Shown: positions 42,005 through 51,023, counted from the first letter of the stretch. The stretch is 64,000 nucleotides of DNA from Corynebacterium marinum DSM 44953 (GCF_000835165.1 NZ_CP007790.1:1178001-1242000), one strand, 5' to 3'. Notes: generated from the sequence alone by a model not told the origin. A program made the numbers and translations.

Positions 42005-42906
42005 CCACGGCGCGCGAATGCGCGGCGACGTGGCTGGACCACCTCGCCGTGGAGCGGGGGCTCTCGGCGAACACCCTGAGCAACTACCGGCGCGACGTGG
42101 AGCGCTACCTCAGTTGGCTGGAGGCGGCGGGGCGCACCCACCTCTCGGACGTCTCCACCACCGACGTTGAGGCCTATGTCGCTGACCTGCGCCGCTCCGG
42201 GCTGGCGGCGAGCTCGACCGGCCGGGCGCTGGTCGTCGCCCGCGGGCTGCATAAATTCGCCGTGCGCGAAGGTGTCGTCGGCGTCGACGTGGCGTCGGAG
42301 GTTTCGCCGCCGGTGGGCGGGCGGCACCTGCCCGACACCCTGAGCATCGCGGAGGTCGCGCGGTTGCTCGACGCCGTCCCCACCGACGACCTCGCCACGC
42401 CCGTGGACCTGCGCGACAAGGCGCTGCTGGAACTGCTCTACGGCACCGGCGCGCGCATCTCCGAGGTGACGGGGCTGCTCGTCGACGATGTCGTCGACTG
42501 CGACGGCATCCTCCGCATCACCGGCAAGGGCGGCAAACAGCGGCTGGTGCCCGTCGGCTCCAAAGCCCTCGAGGCGGTCGATTCCTACCTGGTGCGCGCC
42601 CGCCCGGCCTTCGCGCGGGGGAGAAGCCATGCCCTTCTGCTGAACACCCGGGGCGGGGCGTTGTCCAGGCAGAGTGCGTGGGCGGTGCTCAAGACCGCGG
42701 CGCAGCGGGCCGGGCTGGACCCGGCGCGGATCTCACCGCACACCCTGCGCCACTCCTACGCCACCCACCTGCTGGAGGGCGGCGCCGATGTCCGCGTGGT
42801 GCAGGAACTCCTCGGTCATTCCTCGGTGACCACCACGCAGATCTACACCCACGTCACCGCCGAGAATCTCCGCCAGGTGTGGCGGGAAGCGCACCCCAGG
42901 GCCTGA
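42001..42906 (+). CDS. xerD: Tyrosine recombinase XerD
   Basis: 301 residues from a GTG overlapping the Nudix stop (GTGA). The N-terminal SAM-like core-binding domain ([27 protein letters not shown]) is followed by the catalytic domain with R ([11 protein letters not shown]), K in [14 protein letters not shown]-x-x-R ([12 protein letters not shown]), H ([15 protein letters not shown]) and the nucleophile Y in the same segment. With XerC it resolves chromosome dimers at dif. Its 3' end overlaps the converging ABC-F gene by 53 nt. Confidence 0.95.
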   Translation: MTTARECAATWLDHLAVERGLSANTLSNYRRDVERYLSWLEAAGRTHLSDVSTTDVEAYVADLRRSGLAASSTGRALVVARGLHKFAVREGVVGVDVASEVSPPVGGRHLPDTLSIAEVARLLDAVPTDDLATPVDLRDKALLELLYGTGARISEVTGLLVDDVVDCDGILRITGKGGKQRLVPVGSKALEAVDSYLVRARPAFARGRSHALLLNTRGGALSRQSAWAVLKTAAQRAGLDPARISPHTLRHSYATHLLEGGADVRVVQELLGHSSVTTTQIYTHVTAENLRQVWREAHPRA

Positions 42907-44374
42907 TCTTCAGGCGCGGCCAATGGGCCGTATCCCGGAGCATCTGCCGGTCGTGGGTGACCAGGACGACGGCCGCCGAGGTCTCCTCCAGCGCACGGGT
43001 CAGCCGGGCGACGGCGTCGATCGACAGATGGTTGGTGGGTTCGTCGAGGAGCAGGACAGCAGGCCCGGTGGCGAGCAGACGGGCGATGTCGCGGCGGCGG
43101 CGTTGGCCGGTGGACAGGGGTGCCGCATCATCCTCGGACTCCTGGCTGAGGCGGCCTATCCGGGTGGGGTCCGGGACTGCCAAGCTGCCGGTGGTGGCGG
43201 CCAGCCGTCCGGTGAGGACGTCCAGCAGCGTGGATTTCCCGGCGCCGTTGGGTCCGGTGATGACGAGGCGGTCCCCGCCGCGGACCGTCAGGTCGACAGG
43301 GCTTCTCAGGCGCCCGGCCACGGATATGCACTCGGCTCGGAGATAGGTGTGCCCGGCACGGGCGGGGAGACGGGGGAAGACGAACTGGGGCGGGGGCGGC
43401 GGGAGGGTCACCGCGGATGCTTCGAGGGCCTCCTGCCGGCGCCTCACCGCCTGGACAACTGACGGGGCATGCGATTGCCGGGCGTGCTTGCCCGTGCCTT
43501 TGGGCGGGCGCCAACCGGCGGACAGACGGGCCTGGGCCTGCTCGAGATCGGACCGCAGCTGTGCCTGGCGGGCGGTCTGCGCCGCGTATTCCTCCGCCCA
43601 CGCCTGTTCCAGGGCGGCGCGCCCGTGGCGGTAGCCCTCGTAGCCGTTGCCCCAGGTGCGGGGCAGCCCGTCCGGGGTGGGATCGAGGTCGATGACGGTG
43701 GTGGCCAGGTCCGACAGGAGGGCGCGGTCGTGCGAGACGATGAGCACCGATCCCGGACGCTGGCTCAGCTGCGCAGTGAGAAACGCCAGGCCGGCATGGT
43801 CGAGGTGGTTGGTGGGTTCGTCGAGAAGCAGATGGTCCTGGTGGCCGCCCAGTAGGCAGGCCAGTCGGACGCGGTAGCGCTGGCCGACGGAGAGAGTGTC
43901 CAGCGCGACGTCGTCGCCGAAGTCGGCGTTCAGGGCAGCCAGCGCGGAACGTACCCGTCGACGGGCGTCCCAGGCGTCGAGGAGCTCGGCGTCGTCGAGC
44001 GCGGCCTCGTATTCTTCGGGGTCCGACTCGATCGTGATGAGGGCGTCGTCGAGACGCTCGAGGGCCTGCTCCGCGGGACGGATGGTTTCCCGGACGGCGT
44101 CGCCGACGGTGCGGCCGTCCCCGGCGGGCATCTGCTGGTCGGCGATCGCGATGCTGCCGTGCCGGGTGATCCGGCCGGAATCCGGGAGGATGCGGCCGAC
44201 GAGCGTGTTGAGCAGGGTGGTTTTCCCGCGGCCGTTCTCGCCGACTACGAAGACCCGGTCGCCCGGGGACAAAGACAGGGACAGATGAGTGAAGATCTTT
44301 CGGGTGCCGAGCGTCACGGAGACGTCGTCGGCCACCAACTGGGCACGATGGCGTGCCGGAAGAGGGGAATTCAT
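42854..44374 (-). CDS. ABC-F ATPase, probable ribosome-protection protein
   Basis: 506 residues without membrane segments. Two ABC modules: NBD1 with Walker [10 protein letters not shown], signature LSVGQRYR and Walker [15 protein letters not shown]2 with [18 protein letters not shown] and [11 protein letters not shown]. The interdomain linker ([21 protein letters not shown] to PPPPPQFVF) is long and charged, as in antibiotic-resistance ABC-F proteins that push drugs from the peptidyl-transferase centre. The resistance role is inferred from family and from the upstream leader ORF MHLYFL. The Shine-Dalgarno is weak (AGAAAG). It could instead be a housekeeping EttA-like factor, but those lack such leaders. 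Confidence 0.85.
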   Translation of the reverse strand: MNSPLPARHRAQLVADDVSVTLGTRKIFTHLSLSLSPGDRVFVVGENGRGKTTLLNTLVGRILPDSGRITRHGSIAIADQQMPAGDGRTVGDAVRETIRPAEQALERLDDALITIESDPEEYEAALDDAELLDAWDARRRVRSALAALNADFGDDVALDTLSVGQRYRVRLACLLGGHQDHLLLDEPTNHLDHAGLAFLTAQLSQRPGSVLIVSHDRALLSDLATTVIDLDPTPDGLPRTWGNGYEGYRHGRAALEQAWAEEYAAQTARQAQLRSDLEQAQARLSAGWRPPKGTGKHARQSHAPSVVQAVRRRQEALEASAVTLPPPPPQFVFPRLPARAGHTYLRAECISVAGRLRSPVDLTVRGGDRLVITGPNGAGKSTLLDVLTGRLAATTGSLAVPDPTRIGRLSQESEDDAAPLSTGQRRRRDIARLLATGPAVLLLDEPTNHLSIDAVARLTRALEETSAAVVLVTHDRQMLRDTAHWPRLKIRPWGALPATPGGDSRR

Positions 44375-44475
44375 GGAGGGGCTTTCTGCACTGGACTGTG
44401 GGGGACCGGCCGATGCGCGCCGACAGACCGGCAGCCGCCCGTTGAGAGCGGGGCCGGAGGGCGCACGAGGGGTTC
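44375..44475 (-). promoter_or_regulatory. GC-rich leader RNA between MHLYFL and the ABC-F start
   Basis: 101 nt. Competing stems can be drawn, e.g. CCGGC/GCCGG around CCCG-CTCTCAA-CGGG (44427-44456), CGCCC/GGGCG, and CCGG/CCGG further down. No T-tract follows any of them, so if the region attenuates, rho-dependent termination or translation control is more likely than an intrinsic terminator. Confidence 0.45.
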
Positions 44476-44496
44476 CTACAGGAAGTACAGATGCAT
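44476..44496 (-). CDS. Six-residue leader ORF MHLYFL upstream of the ABC-F gene
   Basis: ATG CAT CTG TAC TTC CTG TAG, read leftward, ends 101 nt before the ABC-F ATG. TAAACT (minus strand, 44504-44509) is 7 nt upstream of this ATG, so the transcript should begin at the leader start codon (leaderless). The peptide resembles MYLIFM, the leader of streptococcal msrD at which erythromycin stalls the ribosome: same length, same L3 and F5, hydrophobic last residue, then stop. Function as a drug-sensing attenuator is an inference. Confidence 0.6.
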   Translation of the reverse strand: MHLYFL

Positions 44497-44573
44497 GACG
44501 CTGAGTTTACTCGAGAGGGAAGCCGGGACGGTAGGGTGAGCAGTCGATTCCGGACCTCCGAAGAAAGGACGCT

Positions 44574-45527
44574 GTGCGCCGCGTCATCACCATCGCCACT
44601 TTCACTGTTCTCCTGGGGACGGCGCCTGCCGCCTTGGCACTCCCTGCCCTTCCCCCGGGGGTCAATGTCCAGGACATCGTCGGTGCGCCGATTTCGGTTC
44701 CGGCCGGGCAGACCACCACCGTCGACCTCGGGGTGCCGGTCAGCGTCAGCTACCACGCAGACGGCTGGTCGGTCGTCTCCGCGGGCACGGCAGTCTCGGT
44801 CACGCCGCCTGCGGAGGGAAGCACCAGCATCGTGGTCCCGGTTTCAGCGGCTGGATACAGCGCGAACCTGACGCTGGTGGCGGAAGAGGACGCTTCTGCG
44901 CCTGTCCCTCCTGCCTCGGCGGGCACCTCCGGCGGTGGAGAGGCTCCGGCCGGTGCCTCAGGAGGATCCCCGGAAGTCGCCGGAGAAAGGGAAACGCCTG
45001 CGGGTGCTCCGGGGGGCATCTCCCGGGACGACCGGTCCACGGCCTACCCGGCAGAGCGCAGCGGGGCCGAGCTCATTGATCTGGAGTCGACGGTCGAAGG
45101 AAACCGCATTGTCGCATCCATGGGGATGATGCAGGCGCTGAAGCTCTTCAACCAGTTCAAGGACGTCTCCCGCGAGGGCCTGACCCTGCGTTACCTGGAC
45201 GCGGAAGGGAGGGTGATCGAGGGCGTGACCCGCGACGTCGACGAGGTCTCGCGCACACTGACGTTGACCTATCCCGAGGGCGAGATGCCCGACAACCCGT
45301 TCATCATGGAGCTCGTGCGTGACGGCGCCGCCGTGGCAGTGGTCACCCTCACCGACCCCCGCACCCCGACCGCCGCGCGTGAGGGAGCAGAGGAGCCGGC
45401 CGAAACGGCGATCCCCGTCGCGGCCGGCTCCAGCACGGGATGGCTGGCCGTGGCGGGAGTTCTCGTGCTTCTGCTCGGTGTGGGGGCGGTTTCACTCCTC
45501 GCCCGTCTGAGGCGTTCCCGAGGATGA
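44574..45527 (+). CDS. Secreted, C-terminally anchored protein of unknown function
   Basis: 317 residues from a GTG (AAAGGA 5 nt upstream). The signal peptide (RRVITIATFTVLLGTAPAALA) leads an N-terminal beta-rich domain, then a Gly/Ala/Pro/Glu-rich linker (about 105-155), a second domain (LIDLESTVEGNRIVASMGMMQALKLF onward) and one C-terminal membrane helix (about 288-310) with a basic end (RLRRSRG), a sortase-independent anchor. I do not recognise either domain. TAGGGT at 44532-44537 is its -10 candidate; the ABC-F promoter points the other way from 44504-44509, so the two genes share a short control region. Confidence 0.75.
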   Translation: MRRVITIATFTVLLGTAPAALALPALPPGVNVQDIVGAPISVPAGQTTTVDLGVPVSVSYHADGWSVVSAGTAVSVTPPAEGSTSIVVPVSAAGYSANLTLVAEEDASAPVPPASAGTSGGGEAPAGASGGSPEVAGERETPAGAPGGISRDDRSTAYPAERSGAELIDLESTVEGNRIVASMGMMQALKLFNQFKDVSREGLTLRYLDAEGRVIEGVTRDVDEVSRTLTLTYPEGEMPDNPFIMELVRDGAAVAVVTLTDPRTPTAAREGAEEPAETAIPVAAGSSTGWLAVAGVLVLLLGVGAVSLLARLRRSRG

Positions 45528-45675
45528 AGTGGCAACTATTGACTCGTTAAGTCTAGTTCACAAGGTTGACTTCTGGTTTGTCTGCCGTGTCGCTGAGGCG
45601 CGGTCTATCAACGATGTAACCTGTTGAACAGCAGAGGCGTTCAGCGCCGCAGTGGAGTGGGTCAAGGAAGAGGGG

Positions 45676-46557
45676 ATGACTGTGAGCCGAAAGGGACAGT
45701 CCGATGATCTCGACGTCGAGCTCGGCCTGACCGGCCGGCCGGTGCGCGAGCTTCCGGAGCCGGAACCGCTGGAGAAGCACGGGCCCGCGAAGATTATCGC
45801 GATGTGCAACCAGAAGGGCGGCGTGGGGAAGACGACCTCCACGATCAACATGGGTGCCTGCCTCGCCGAGCTCGGCCGCAAGGTGCTGCTCGTCGATCTC
45901 GACCCCCAGGGTGCGCTCTCGGCGGGTCTCGGCATCCAGCACGACGAGCTGGACATCACGATCTACGATCTGCTCCTGGACAACCAGACCTCCATCCACT
46001 CGGCCGTCCACCAGACCTCCATCCCGGGCATGGACATCGTCCCCGCCAACATCGACCTGTCGGCGGCGGAGATCCAGTTGGTCAACGAGGTCGGCCGTGA
46101 GCAGACCCTCGCCCGGGCGCTGCGTCCGGTGATGAAGGACTACGACTTCATCATCCTCGACTGCCAGCCCTCCCTCGGCCTGCTCACCGTCAACGCCCTC
46201 GCCTGTTCCGACGGCGTTATCATCCCCATGGAGTGCGAGTACTTCTCCCTGCGCGGCCTGGCGCTGCTCAACGACACCGTGGAGAAGGTCGCCGACCGGC
46301 TCAACTTCGACCTGGAGGTCCTGGGCATCCTGGTCACCATGTTCGACCGGCGCACCAGCCACGCCCGCGAGGTCATGTCGCGGGTGGTCGAGGTGTTCGG
46401 GGACAAGGTCTTCGACGCGGTGATCACCCGCACCGTCCGGTTCCCGGAAACCTCGGTGGCCGGGGAGCCCATCATCACCTGGGCACCCAACTCCCAGGGG
46501 GCGCAGCAGTACCGGCACCTGGCGCGCGAGGTGCTGGACCGGACCTCCGGCCGGTGA
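45676..46557 (+). CDS. pldP: ParA-like ATPase PldP (not the chromosomal parAB)
   Basis: 293 residues. The deviant Walker A is NQKGGVGKTTSTIN, A' is LLVDLDPQGALS and Walker B IILDCQPSLGLLTVNAL. The gene is followed by scpA with a GTGA overlap, not by parB. The C. glutamicum counterpart at this locus, PldP, is a ParA-like protein that localises to the division site. It may help place SMC-ScpAB or the septum; this is inference. ATG 45676 has AAGGAAGAGG just before it; GTG 45652 and GTG 45682 are alternatives. Confidence 0.9.
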   Translation: MTVSRKGQSDDLDVELGLTGRPVRELPEPEPLEKHGPAKIIAMCNQKGGVGKTTSTINMGACLAELGRKVLLVDLDPQGALSAGLGIQHDELDITIYDLLLDNQTSIHSAVHQTSIPGMDIVPANIDLSAAEIQLVNEVGREQTLARALRPVMKDYDFIILDCQPSLGLLTVNALACSDGVIIPMECEYFSLRGLALLNDTVEKVADRLNFDLEVLGILVTMFDRRTSHAREVMSRVVEVFGDKVFDAVITRTVRFPETSVAGEPIITWAPNSQGAQQYRHLAREVLDRTSGR

Positions 46558-47351
46558 CCCCGGCCCCGGAAGCCGGCTTCCGAGTCGCCCTCAACAACTT
46601 CGAGGGCCCCTTCGATCTACTGCTCCAGCTCATCGGCGCCCGGAAGCTCGACGTCACCGAGATCGCGCTCGCCGAGGTCACCGACGAGTTCATCGCTTAT
46701 ACCCGAGCTCTCGGCGAGACCGCGGACCTGGACGAGACCACTGAATTCCTGGTCGTCGCCGCCACCCTGCTGGACCTCAAGGCCGCCCGGCTCCTGCCGC
46801 GCGGGGACGTCGACGATGTCGAGGACCTCGCGCTGCTGGAGACCCGCGACCTCCTCTTCGCCCGGCTCCTCCAGTACCGGGCGTACAAGCAGGTGGCGGA
46901 CATGTTCGCGAGGTGGCAGCGGAAGGCGTTGCGCCGCTACCCGCGCGCCGTCGGACCGGAGGAGCGGTTCGCCGACCTGCTGCCGCCCGTGGTTCTCGGC
47001 CACACCCCGGCCACTTTCGCGGAGCTGGCAGTCGGGGTCTTCCGGCCCCGCCCCCCGGAGCGGGTGGGGACGTCGCACCTGCACCAGTCCGCCGTGTCGG
47101 TGCCCGAACAGGCGGGCCGCATCCTGGACACCCTCCGGCTCATGGGGCCGGGCCGCTGGCTCACGTTTCCCGCCCTCGTCCGCGACTGCACCGTGTCCAT
47201 GGAGGTCATCGGCCGCTTCCTGGCACTGCTCGAGCTGTACAAGGTGCAGGCAGTGGAGACCCGCCAGGAGGGGCCGCTGGAGGAACTGGCGGTCTCCTGG
47301 ACGGGCCTCGACGTCGATCCGGCAGTGGTTGCCGCGACGGAATGGGACTAG
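46554..47351 (+). CDS. scpA: Segregation and condensation protein ScpA
   Basis: 265 residues from a GTG overlapping the pldP stop. The N-terminal FRVALNNFEGPFDLLLQLIGARKLDVTEIALAEVTDEF is the kleisin motif that binds the SMC neck; the C-terminal winged helix (TVSMEVIGRFLALLELYKVQAVE) binds the SMC head. It closes the SMC ring together with ScpB. scpB is not adjacent: a leftward acetyltransferase and a rightward sulfurtransferase (1.4 kb) lie between. Confidence 0.95.
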   Translation: MTPAPEAGFRVALNNFEGPFDLLLQLIGARKLDVTEIALAEVTDEFIAYTRALGETADLDETTEFLVVAATLLDLKAARLLPRGDVDDVEDLALLETRDLLFARLLQYRAYKQVADMFARWQRKALRRYPRAVGPEERFADLLPPVVLGHTPATFAELAVGVFRPRPPERVGTSHLHQSAVSVPEQAGRILDTLRLMGPGRWLTFPALVRDCTVSMEVIGRFLALLELYKVQAVETRQEGPLEELAVSWTGLDVDPAVVAATEWD

Positions 47352-47364
47352 CGGGGCGGGAGCG

Positions 47365-47928
47365 TCAGGGGCGTGCCTTGAGGAACTCGAGGATCTCCGG
47401 CTGCAGGTCGCGGTCCGCGTAGAGGCGAACGTCGGGCTCAGCCGGATCCTCCTCGGTGCCCACGCGCCGGCCTTCCCAGACCGGTCGGAAGCCGAGCTTC
47501 TCCAGGATGCGTGCGGAGGCCGGGTGGTTGGTGGTGATGCGCGCCGTGACCGGGGTGTCCGGGTCCATGCGGCGCACGGCCTTGAGGGCGGCCTCCGCGA
47601 CCTCGGTGGCGTAGCCGTTGCCCCACTTGTCGGGGCGGAAACGGTACTTCAGGTCCCACACCCGCCCGTCGACGAGTTCGATGCCGCCGACCCCGATGAA
47701 CTCGGAGGGCTGGTCGCGCAGATACACGCCCCAGGGGCCGAGGTCCTTGGCCGCCCAGGAGGCCTGGGTGCGGCCGATGAGCTGGTGGGTTTCGCGCACG
47801 TCCTCGTGGCGTGCCTGGGGACGGTGGGCCCAGATGCGCTGGTCGCTGTAGACCTTGTAGGCCTCCTCGTCATGCTTGCTGCTCAGGGGCATGAGGATGA
47901 GGCGCTCGGTTCGGGTGATGGTAGCCAT
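47365..47928 (-). CDS. GNAT-family N-acetyltransferase (RimJ/RimL-like)
   Basis: 187 residues. RTERLILMPLSSKHDEEAYKVYSDQRIW is the N-terminal GNAT strand-helix, RPDKWGNGYATEVAEAALKAV the acetyl-CoA loop (W-G-x-G-Y/F-A-T-E) and NHPASARILEKLGF the final helix. The acceptor is unknown: ribosomal protein N-termini, small amines or antibiotics are possible. It reads against scpA and scpB and ends 13 nt after scpA. TAACAT (minus strand, 47935-47940) lies 6 nt before the ATG, and a GlxR-like site overlaps it. Confidence 0.88.
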   Translation of the reverse strand: MATITRTERLILMPLSSKHDEEAYKVYSDQRIWAHRPQARHEDVRETHQLIGRTQASWAAKDLGPWGVYLRDQPSEFIGVGGIELVDGRVWDLKYRFRPDKWGNGYATEVAEAALKAVRRMDPDTPVTARITTNHPASARILEKLGFRPVWEGRRVGTEEDPAEPDVRLYADRDLQPEILEFLKARP

Positions 47929-47935
47929 AAGGGAA

Positions 47936-47951
47936 TGTTACACACATCACA
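47936..47951 (+). promoter_or_regulatory. GlxR/CRP-like site between the acetyltransferase and the sulfurtransferase
   Basis: TGTTACACACATCACA matches TGTGA-N6-TCACA with one half-site mismatch (TGTTA). It covers the -10 of the leftward acetyltransferase gene and lies about 52 nt before the -10 of the rightward sulfurtransferase gene, so it could repress one and assist the other. GlxR is the CRP-type global regulator of corynebacteria. Confidence 0.5.
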
Positions 47952-48015
47952 ACCTCCCGCAAAAGTGATTAGCAACAAAATCTTTGCCGAGTGTCACACG
48001 CATAGACTGGCGGGC

Positions 48016-48780
48016 ATGAATCCGTTGATCACGGCAGAGGAACTCGCGGTCCTGCTCCGCGGGGAAGCACCCGTTGTCCTGTGCGCCTCGATGGGGCCCA
48101 ACCCGCCCACGCGGGGTATCCCCGGGTCCTTTCCGGCCGATCTGGAGGGGGACTTCTCGGACCCGGCTAACCCGTTGCCGCACACCGCGCCCGACGATCT
48201 GACCGGGCTATTCGAGTCCTACGGCGTCTCCGACGGCACCCCGGTGGTGGTGTACGACGATCAGGCCGGGGCTTCCGCGCCGCGCGTGTGGTGGCTGGCG
48301 AAAGCCGCCGGCGTCGACGCCCGCGTCCTCGACGGCGGCCTGAACGCATGGTTGGCCGCCGGCGGGTCGGCCGCGGAACTTGCGCGACCCGCCGCCCGGG
48401 GATCACTCACCGCCGTGCCGCGGCCGCACCTGCTTCTCGACGCTGACCGGGTCACCGCAGGAGGCCGCCTCGTCGTCGACGCCCGCAGCGCAGGACGCTT
48501 CACGGGTGCGGAACCGGAGCCCCGCCCAGGACTGCGTGCCGGACACATCCCCGGCTCGGTGAACCTGCCGTACACCCGGGTCTACGACGGGGCCGGCCGG
48601 CTGCGCCCCGAGAAGGAGCTGCGCGAGATGTTCCGGGAGGTGGCGGGCGGGGAGCGGGCGCTGACCTTCTCCTGCGGGTCCGGGGTGACCGCGTGCGTCA
48701 CCGCACTGGCCGCCACTGTCGCCGGCTACCGCGATCTCGCGGTCTACGAGGGCTCCTGGGCGGAATGGGGGCGGGCGTGA
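48016..48780 (+). CDS. Rhodanese-type sulfurtransferase (3-mercaptopyruvate type)
   Basis: 254 residues, two rhodanese domains. The N-terminal domain lacks the cysteine; the C-terminal domain has the active site FSCGSGVTACVTALA, where CGSGVTA is the form of 3-mercaptopyruvate sulfurtransferases (SseA) rather than the CRxGxR loop of thiosulfate rhodaneses. ELRAGHIPGSVNLPY-like RAGHIPGSVNLPY is the usual rhodanese signature. TAGACT (48003-48008) stands 7 nt before the ATG: leaderless. The stop overlaps scpB by GTGA, so it is now coupled to scpB. Confidence 0.9.
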   Translation: MNPLITAEELAVLLRGEAPVVLCASMGPNPPTRGIPGSFPADLEGDFSDPANPLPHTAPDDLTGLFESYGVSDGTPVVVYDDQAGASAPRVWWLAKAAGVDARVLDGGLNAWLAAGGSAAELARPAARGSLTAVPRPHLLLDADRVTAGGRLVVDARSAGRFTGAEPEPRPGLRAGHIPGSVNLPYTRVYDGAGRLRPEKELREMFREVAGGERALTFSCGSGVTACVTALAATVAGYRDLAVYEGSWAEWGRA

Positions 48781-49331
48781 GCGATCTGCCCCTGATCAGC
48801 CAGCTGCGCTCGCGGCTGGAATCGGTGCTGCTGGTCATCGACTCACCGGTGAGCGTCGCGACGCTCGCCCGCGTGCTGGAGGCGGAGGAGGACACCGTGG
48901 CCGGCGTCCTCAAGGCCACAGCCGCCGAGTTCGACGAACGCGGCTCCGGTTTCGACCTCCGGGAGACCGGCGAGGGGTGGCGCCTGTACACCCGCCCCCT
49001 GAACGCGCCGGCGGTCGAGCACTTTCTCCTGGACGGCACCCAGAGCAAACTCTCCCGCGCGGCGCTGGAGACCCTCGCCGTGGTGGCGTACCGCCAGCCG
49101 GCGACCCGCTCCCAGATCTCCGCGGTCCGCGGCGTCAACGTCGACGGTGTCATGCGCACCCTCCAATTGCGGGGCCTGATCCGGGAGGTCGACACCGAGG
49201 AATCGACCGGCGCCCACCGCTATGTCACCACCGAACTCTTCCTGGAGCTGCTGGGCATCGACACGCTGGACCGGCTGCCTGATCTGGCGCCGCTGCTGCC
49301 GGACGTCGACTCCATCGACGAGGAGTTTTAG
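48777..49331 (+). CDS. scpB: Segregation and condensation protein ScpB
   Basis: 184 residues from GTG overlapping the sulfurtransferase stop. Two winged helices: RSRLESVLLVIDSPVSVATLARVLEAEEDTV and KLSRAALETLAVVAYRQPATRSQISAVRGVNVDGVMRTLQLRGLI. This is the ScpB dimer unit that binds the central part of ScpA in the SMC complex. Its usual operon partner scpA is separated by two foreign genes. rluB follows after 61 nt with its own -10 candidate. Confidence 0.94.
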   Translation: MSDLPLISQLRSRLESVLLVIDSPVSVATLARVLEAEEDTVAGVLKATAAEFDERGSGFDLRETGEGWRLYTRPLNAPAVEHFLLDGTQSKLSRAALETLAVVAYRQPATRSQISAVRGVNVDGVMRTLQLRGLIREVDTEESTGAHRYVTTELFLELLGIDTLDRLPDLAPLLPDVDSIDEEF

Positions 49332-49392
49332 GCCTTCGTCCGGTATGGTTGATCAGAACCAACTTCATAGCAGAGATAAGGACACGATTCCC

Positions 49393-50331
49393 GTGACTCC
49401 ACCCGCTCGCCGTGACGGCACACCGGAAAATCAGGGCAGAAAGCCCCGAGCATCCGAGATTCCGCTGTCCAACGCCCGCCCCGCCCGCCACCAGAACGTC
49501 TCCGCCCAGGAGCTCCGTAAGAAGGCCTCCACCGCACGCTCCGTCGCCGAGAGTCTCGGCGCGGACTGGCTCTACGAGGGGGAGAACGCCCCCGAGGCCG
49601 CCGGCGTGCGCCTGCAGAAGGTGCTCGCCCAGGCCGGTGTCGCCTCCCGACGCCACGCTGAGGTCCTCATCGAGAAGGGCCGCGTCGAGGTCAACGGTAA
49701 GATCGTCAAGACCCAGGGCATGCGCGTCAACCCGAACGTGGACGTCATCCGCGTCGACGGCGTGCGCATCAACGTCAATGAGGACCTCGAGTACTTCATC
49801 CTCAACAAACCGCGCGGCGTGCTCTCCACCATGTCCGACGACGAAGGCCGCCACTGCGTGGGCGACATCGTCGCCGAGAAGATCGCCTCCGGCAAGCGCC
49901 TGTTCCACGTCGGGCGCCTCGACGCCGACACCGAGGGCCTGCTGCTGCTGACCAACGACGGCGAGCTGGCCAACCGCCTCATGCACCCGAAGTACGAGGT
50001 GGTCAAGACCTACCTGGCCACCGTGCTCGGCGAAGCCGACCGCAAGCTCGTGCGCACCCTCAAGGACGGCGTCGAACTCGACGACGGCCCGGTCAAGGCC
50101 GACTACGTCCAGATCGTGGACACCCACGAGGGGCATTCGCTCCTGCGCGTCGAGCTGCACGAGGGCCGCAAGCACATCGTGCGCCGCATGCTCAAGGAGG
50201 CCGGTTACCCGGTCGAGCGCCTGGTCCGCACCAAGATCCACACCGTCCAGCTCGGCGAGCAGAAGCCGGGCACCCTGCGTGCCCTCAACAACGCTGAGCT
50301 GACCTCCCTTTACAAGGTGGTGGGAATGTGA
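49393..50331 (+). CDS. rluB: RluB-type 23S rRNA pseudouridine synthase
   Basis: 312 residues. A basic N-terminal tail of about 70 residues precedes the S4 domain (VRLQKVLAQAGVASRRHAEVLIEKG) and the catalytic domain with the aspartate in HVGRLDADTEGLLLLTNDGELANRLMHP. It makes a pseudouridine near the peptidyl-transferase centre. GTG 49393 has ATAAGGA 10 nt upstream; ATG 49345 is in frame but falls where the TATGGT -10 (49344-49349) is. The stop overlaps cmk by 4 nt. Confidence 0.93.
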   Translation: MTPPARRDGTPENQGRKPRASEIPLSNARPARHQNVSAQELRKKASTARSVAESLGADWLYEGENAPEAAGVRLQKVLAQAGVASRRHAEVLIEKGRVEVNGKIVKTQGMRVNPNVDVIRVDGVRINVNEDLEYFILNKPRGVLSTMSDDEGRHCVGDIVAEKIASGKRLFHVGRLDADTEGLLLLTNDGELANRLMHPKYEVVKTYLATVLGEADRKLVRTLKDGVELDDGPVKADYVQIVDTHEGHSLLRVELHEGRKHIVRRMLKEAGYPVERLVRTKIHTVQLGEQKPGTLRALNNAELTSLYKVVGM

Positions 50332-51023
50332 CGTACGTGAACATACCCGGCGGCGGCCTCATCCTGGCTGTCGACGGTCCCTCCGGCACCGGCAAGTCCA
50401 CCACCTGCCGCGCGCTGGCCAAGCGCCTCGACGCCCGCTACGTCGACACCGGCGCGATGTACCGCGTGGCCACCCTCGCGGTGCTGCGCGCGGGCGTGGA
50501 CCCGGCGGACGTCGACAAGGTCATCGAGGTGACCCGCGACCTGCCGCTGGCCGTCAACGACGACCCCGATTCCAGCGAGGTGCTGCTGGCCGGTGAGAAC
50601 GTCGCCGAAGAGATCCGCGGCGCGGAGGTCACCCGGAACGTCTCCGCGGTCTCCGCAGTGCCGGAGGTCCGCGAGAACCTCGTCGCCCTCCAGCGTCGCC
50701 TGGCGGCCGACGCCCACCGCGCCATCGTGGAGGGCCGCGACATCGGCACTGTCGTGCTCGCCGACGCCCCTGCCAAGGCCTACCTCACCGCCTCGGCCGA
50801 GGTGCGCGCCCGCCGTCGCTACCAGCAGGACCGCTCCGCGGGCCGGGAAGCCGACTTCGGCACCGTGCTGGCCGACGTGATCCGCCGCGACGAGATGGAT
50901 TCATCCCGCGCCACCTCACCCCTGCGTCCCGCCGTGGACGCCACCATCATCGACACCTCCGAGCTGACCCTCGACCAGGTGCTCGAATCCCTCATCGAGC
51001 TCGTGAAGGAGTCCTCCCGATGA
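50328..51023 (+). CDS. cmk: Cytidylate kinase
   Basis: 231 residues from GTG. The P-loop is [29 protein letters not shown] is the CMP site, [22 protein letters not shown] the conserved lid-side segment, and R-R-R-Y-Q-Q the lid. It phosphorylates CMP and dCMP. Coupled to rluB upstream and der downstream (both 4-nt overlaps), the standard rluB-cmk-der order. Confidence 0.97.
   Translation: MTYVNIPGGGLILAVDGPSGTGKSTTCRALAKRLDARYVDTGAMYRVATLAVLRAGVDPADVDKVIEVTRDLPLAVNDDPDSSEVLLAGENVAEEIRGAEVTRNVSAVSAVPEVRENLVALQRRLAADAHRAIVEGRDIGTVVLADAPAKAYLTASAEVRARRRYQQDRSAGREADFGTVLADVIRRDEMDSSRATSPLRPAVDATIIDTSELTLDQVLESLIELVKESSR

Noticed and set aside
45600..45630. TCAAC-N10-GTTGA inverted repeat before pldP as an operator
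   Set aside because: Arms of only five bases with no recognisable regulator; too weak to claim.
46816..48015. A 400-codon upstream extension of the sulfurtransferase frame
   Set aside because: It runs through scpA and antisense to the acetyltransferase in the wrong frame; the leaderless -10 supports ATG 48016.
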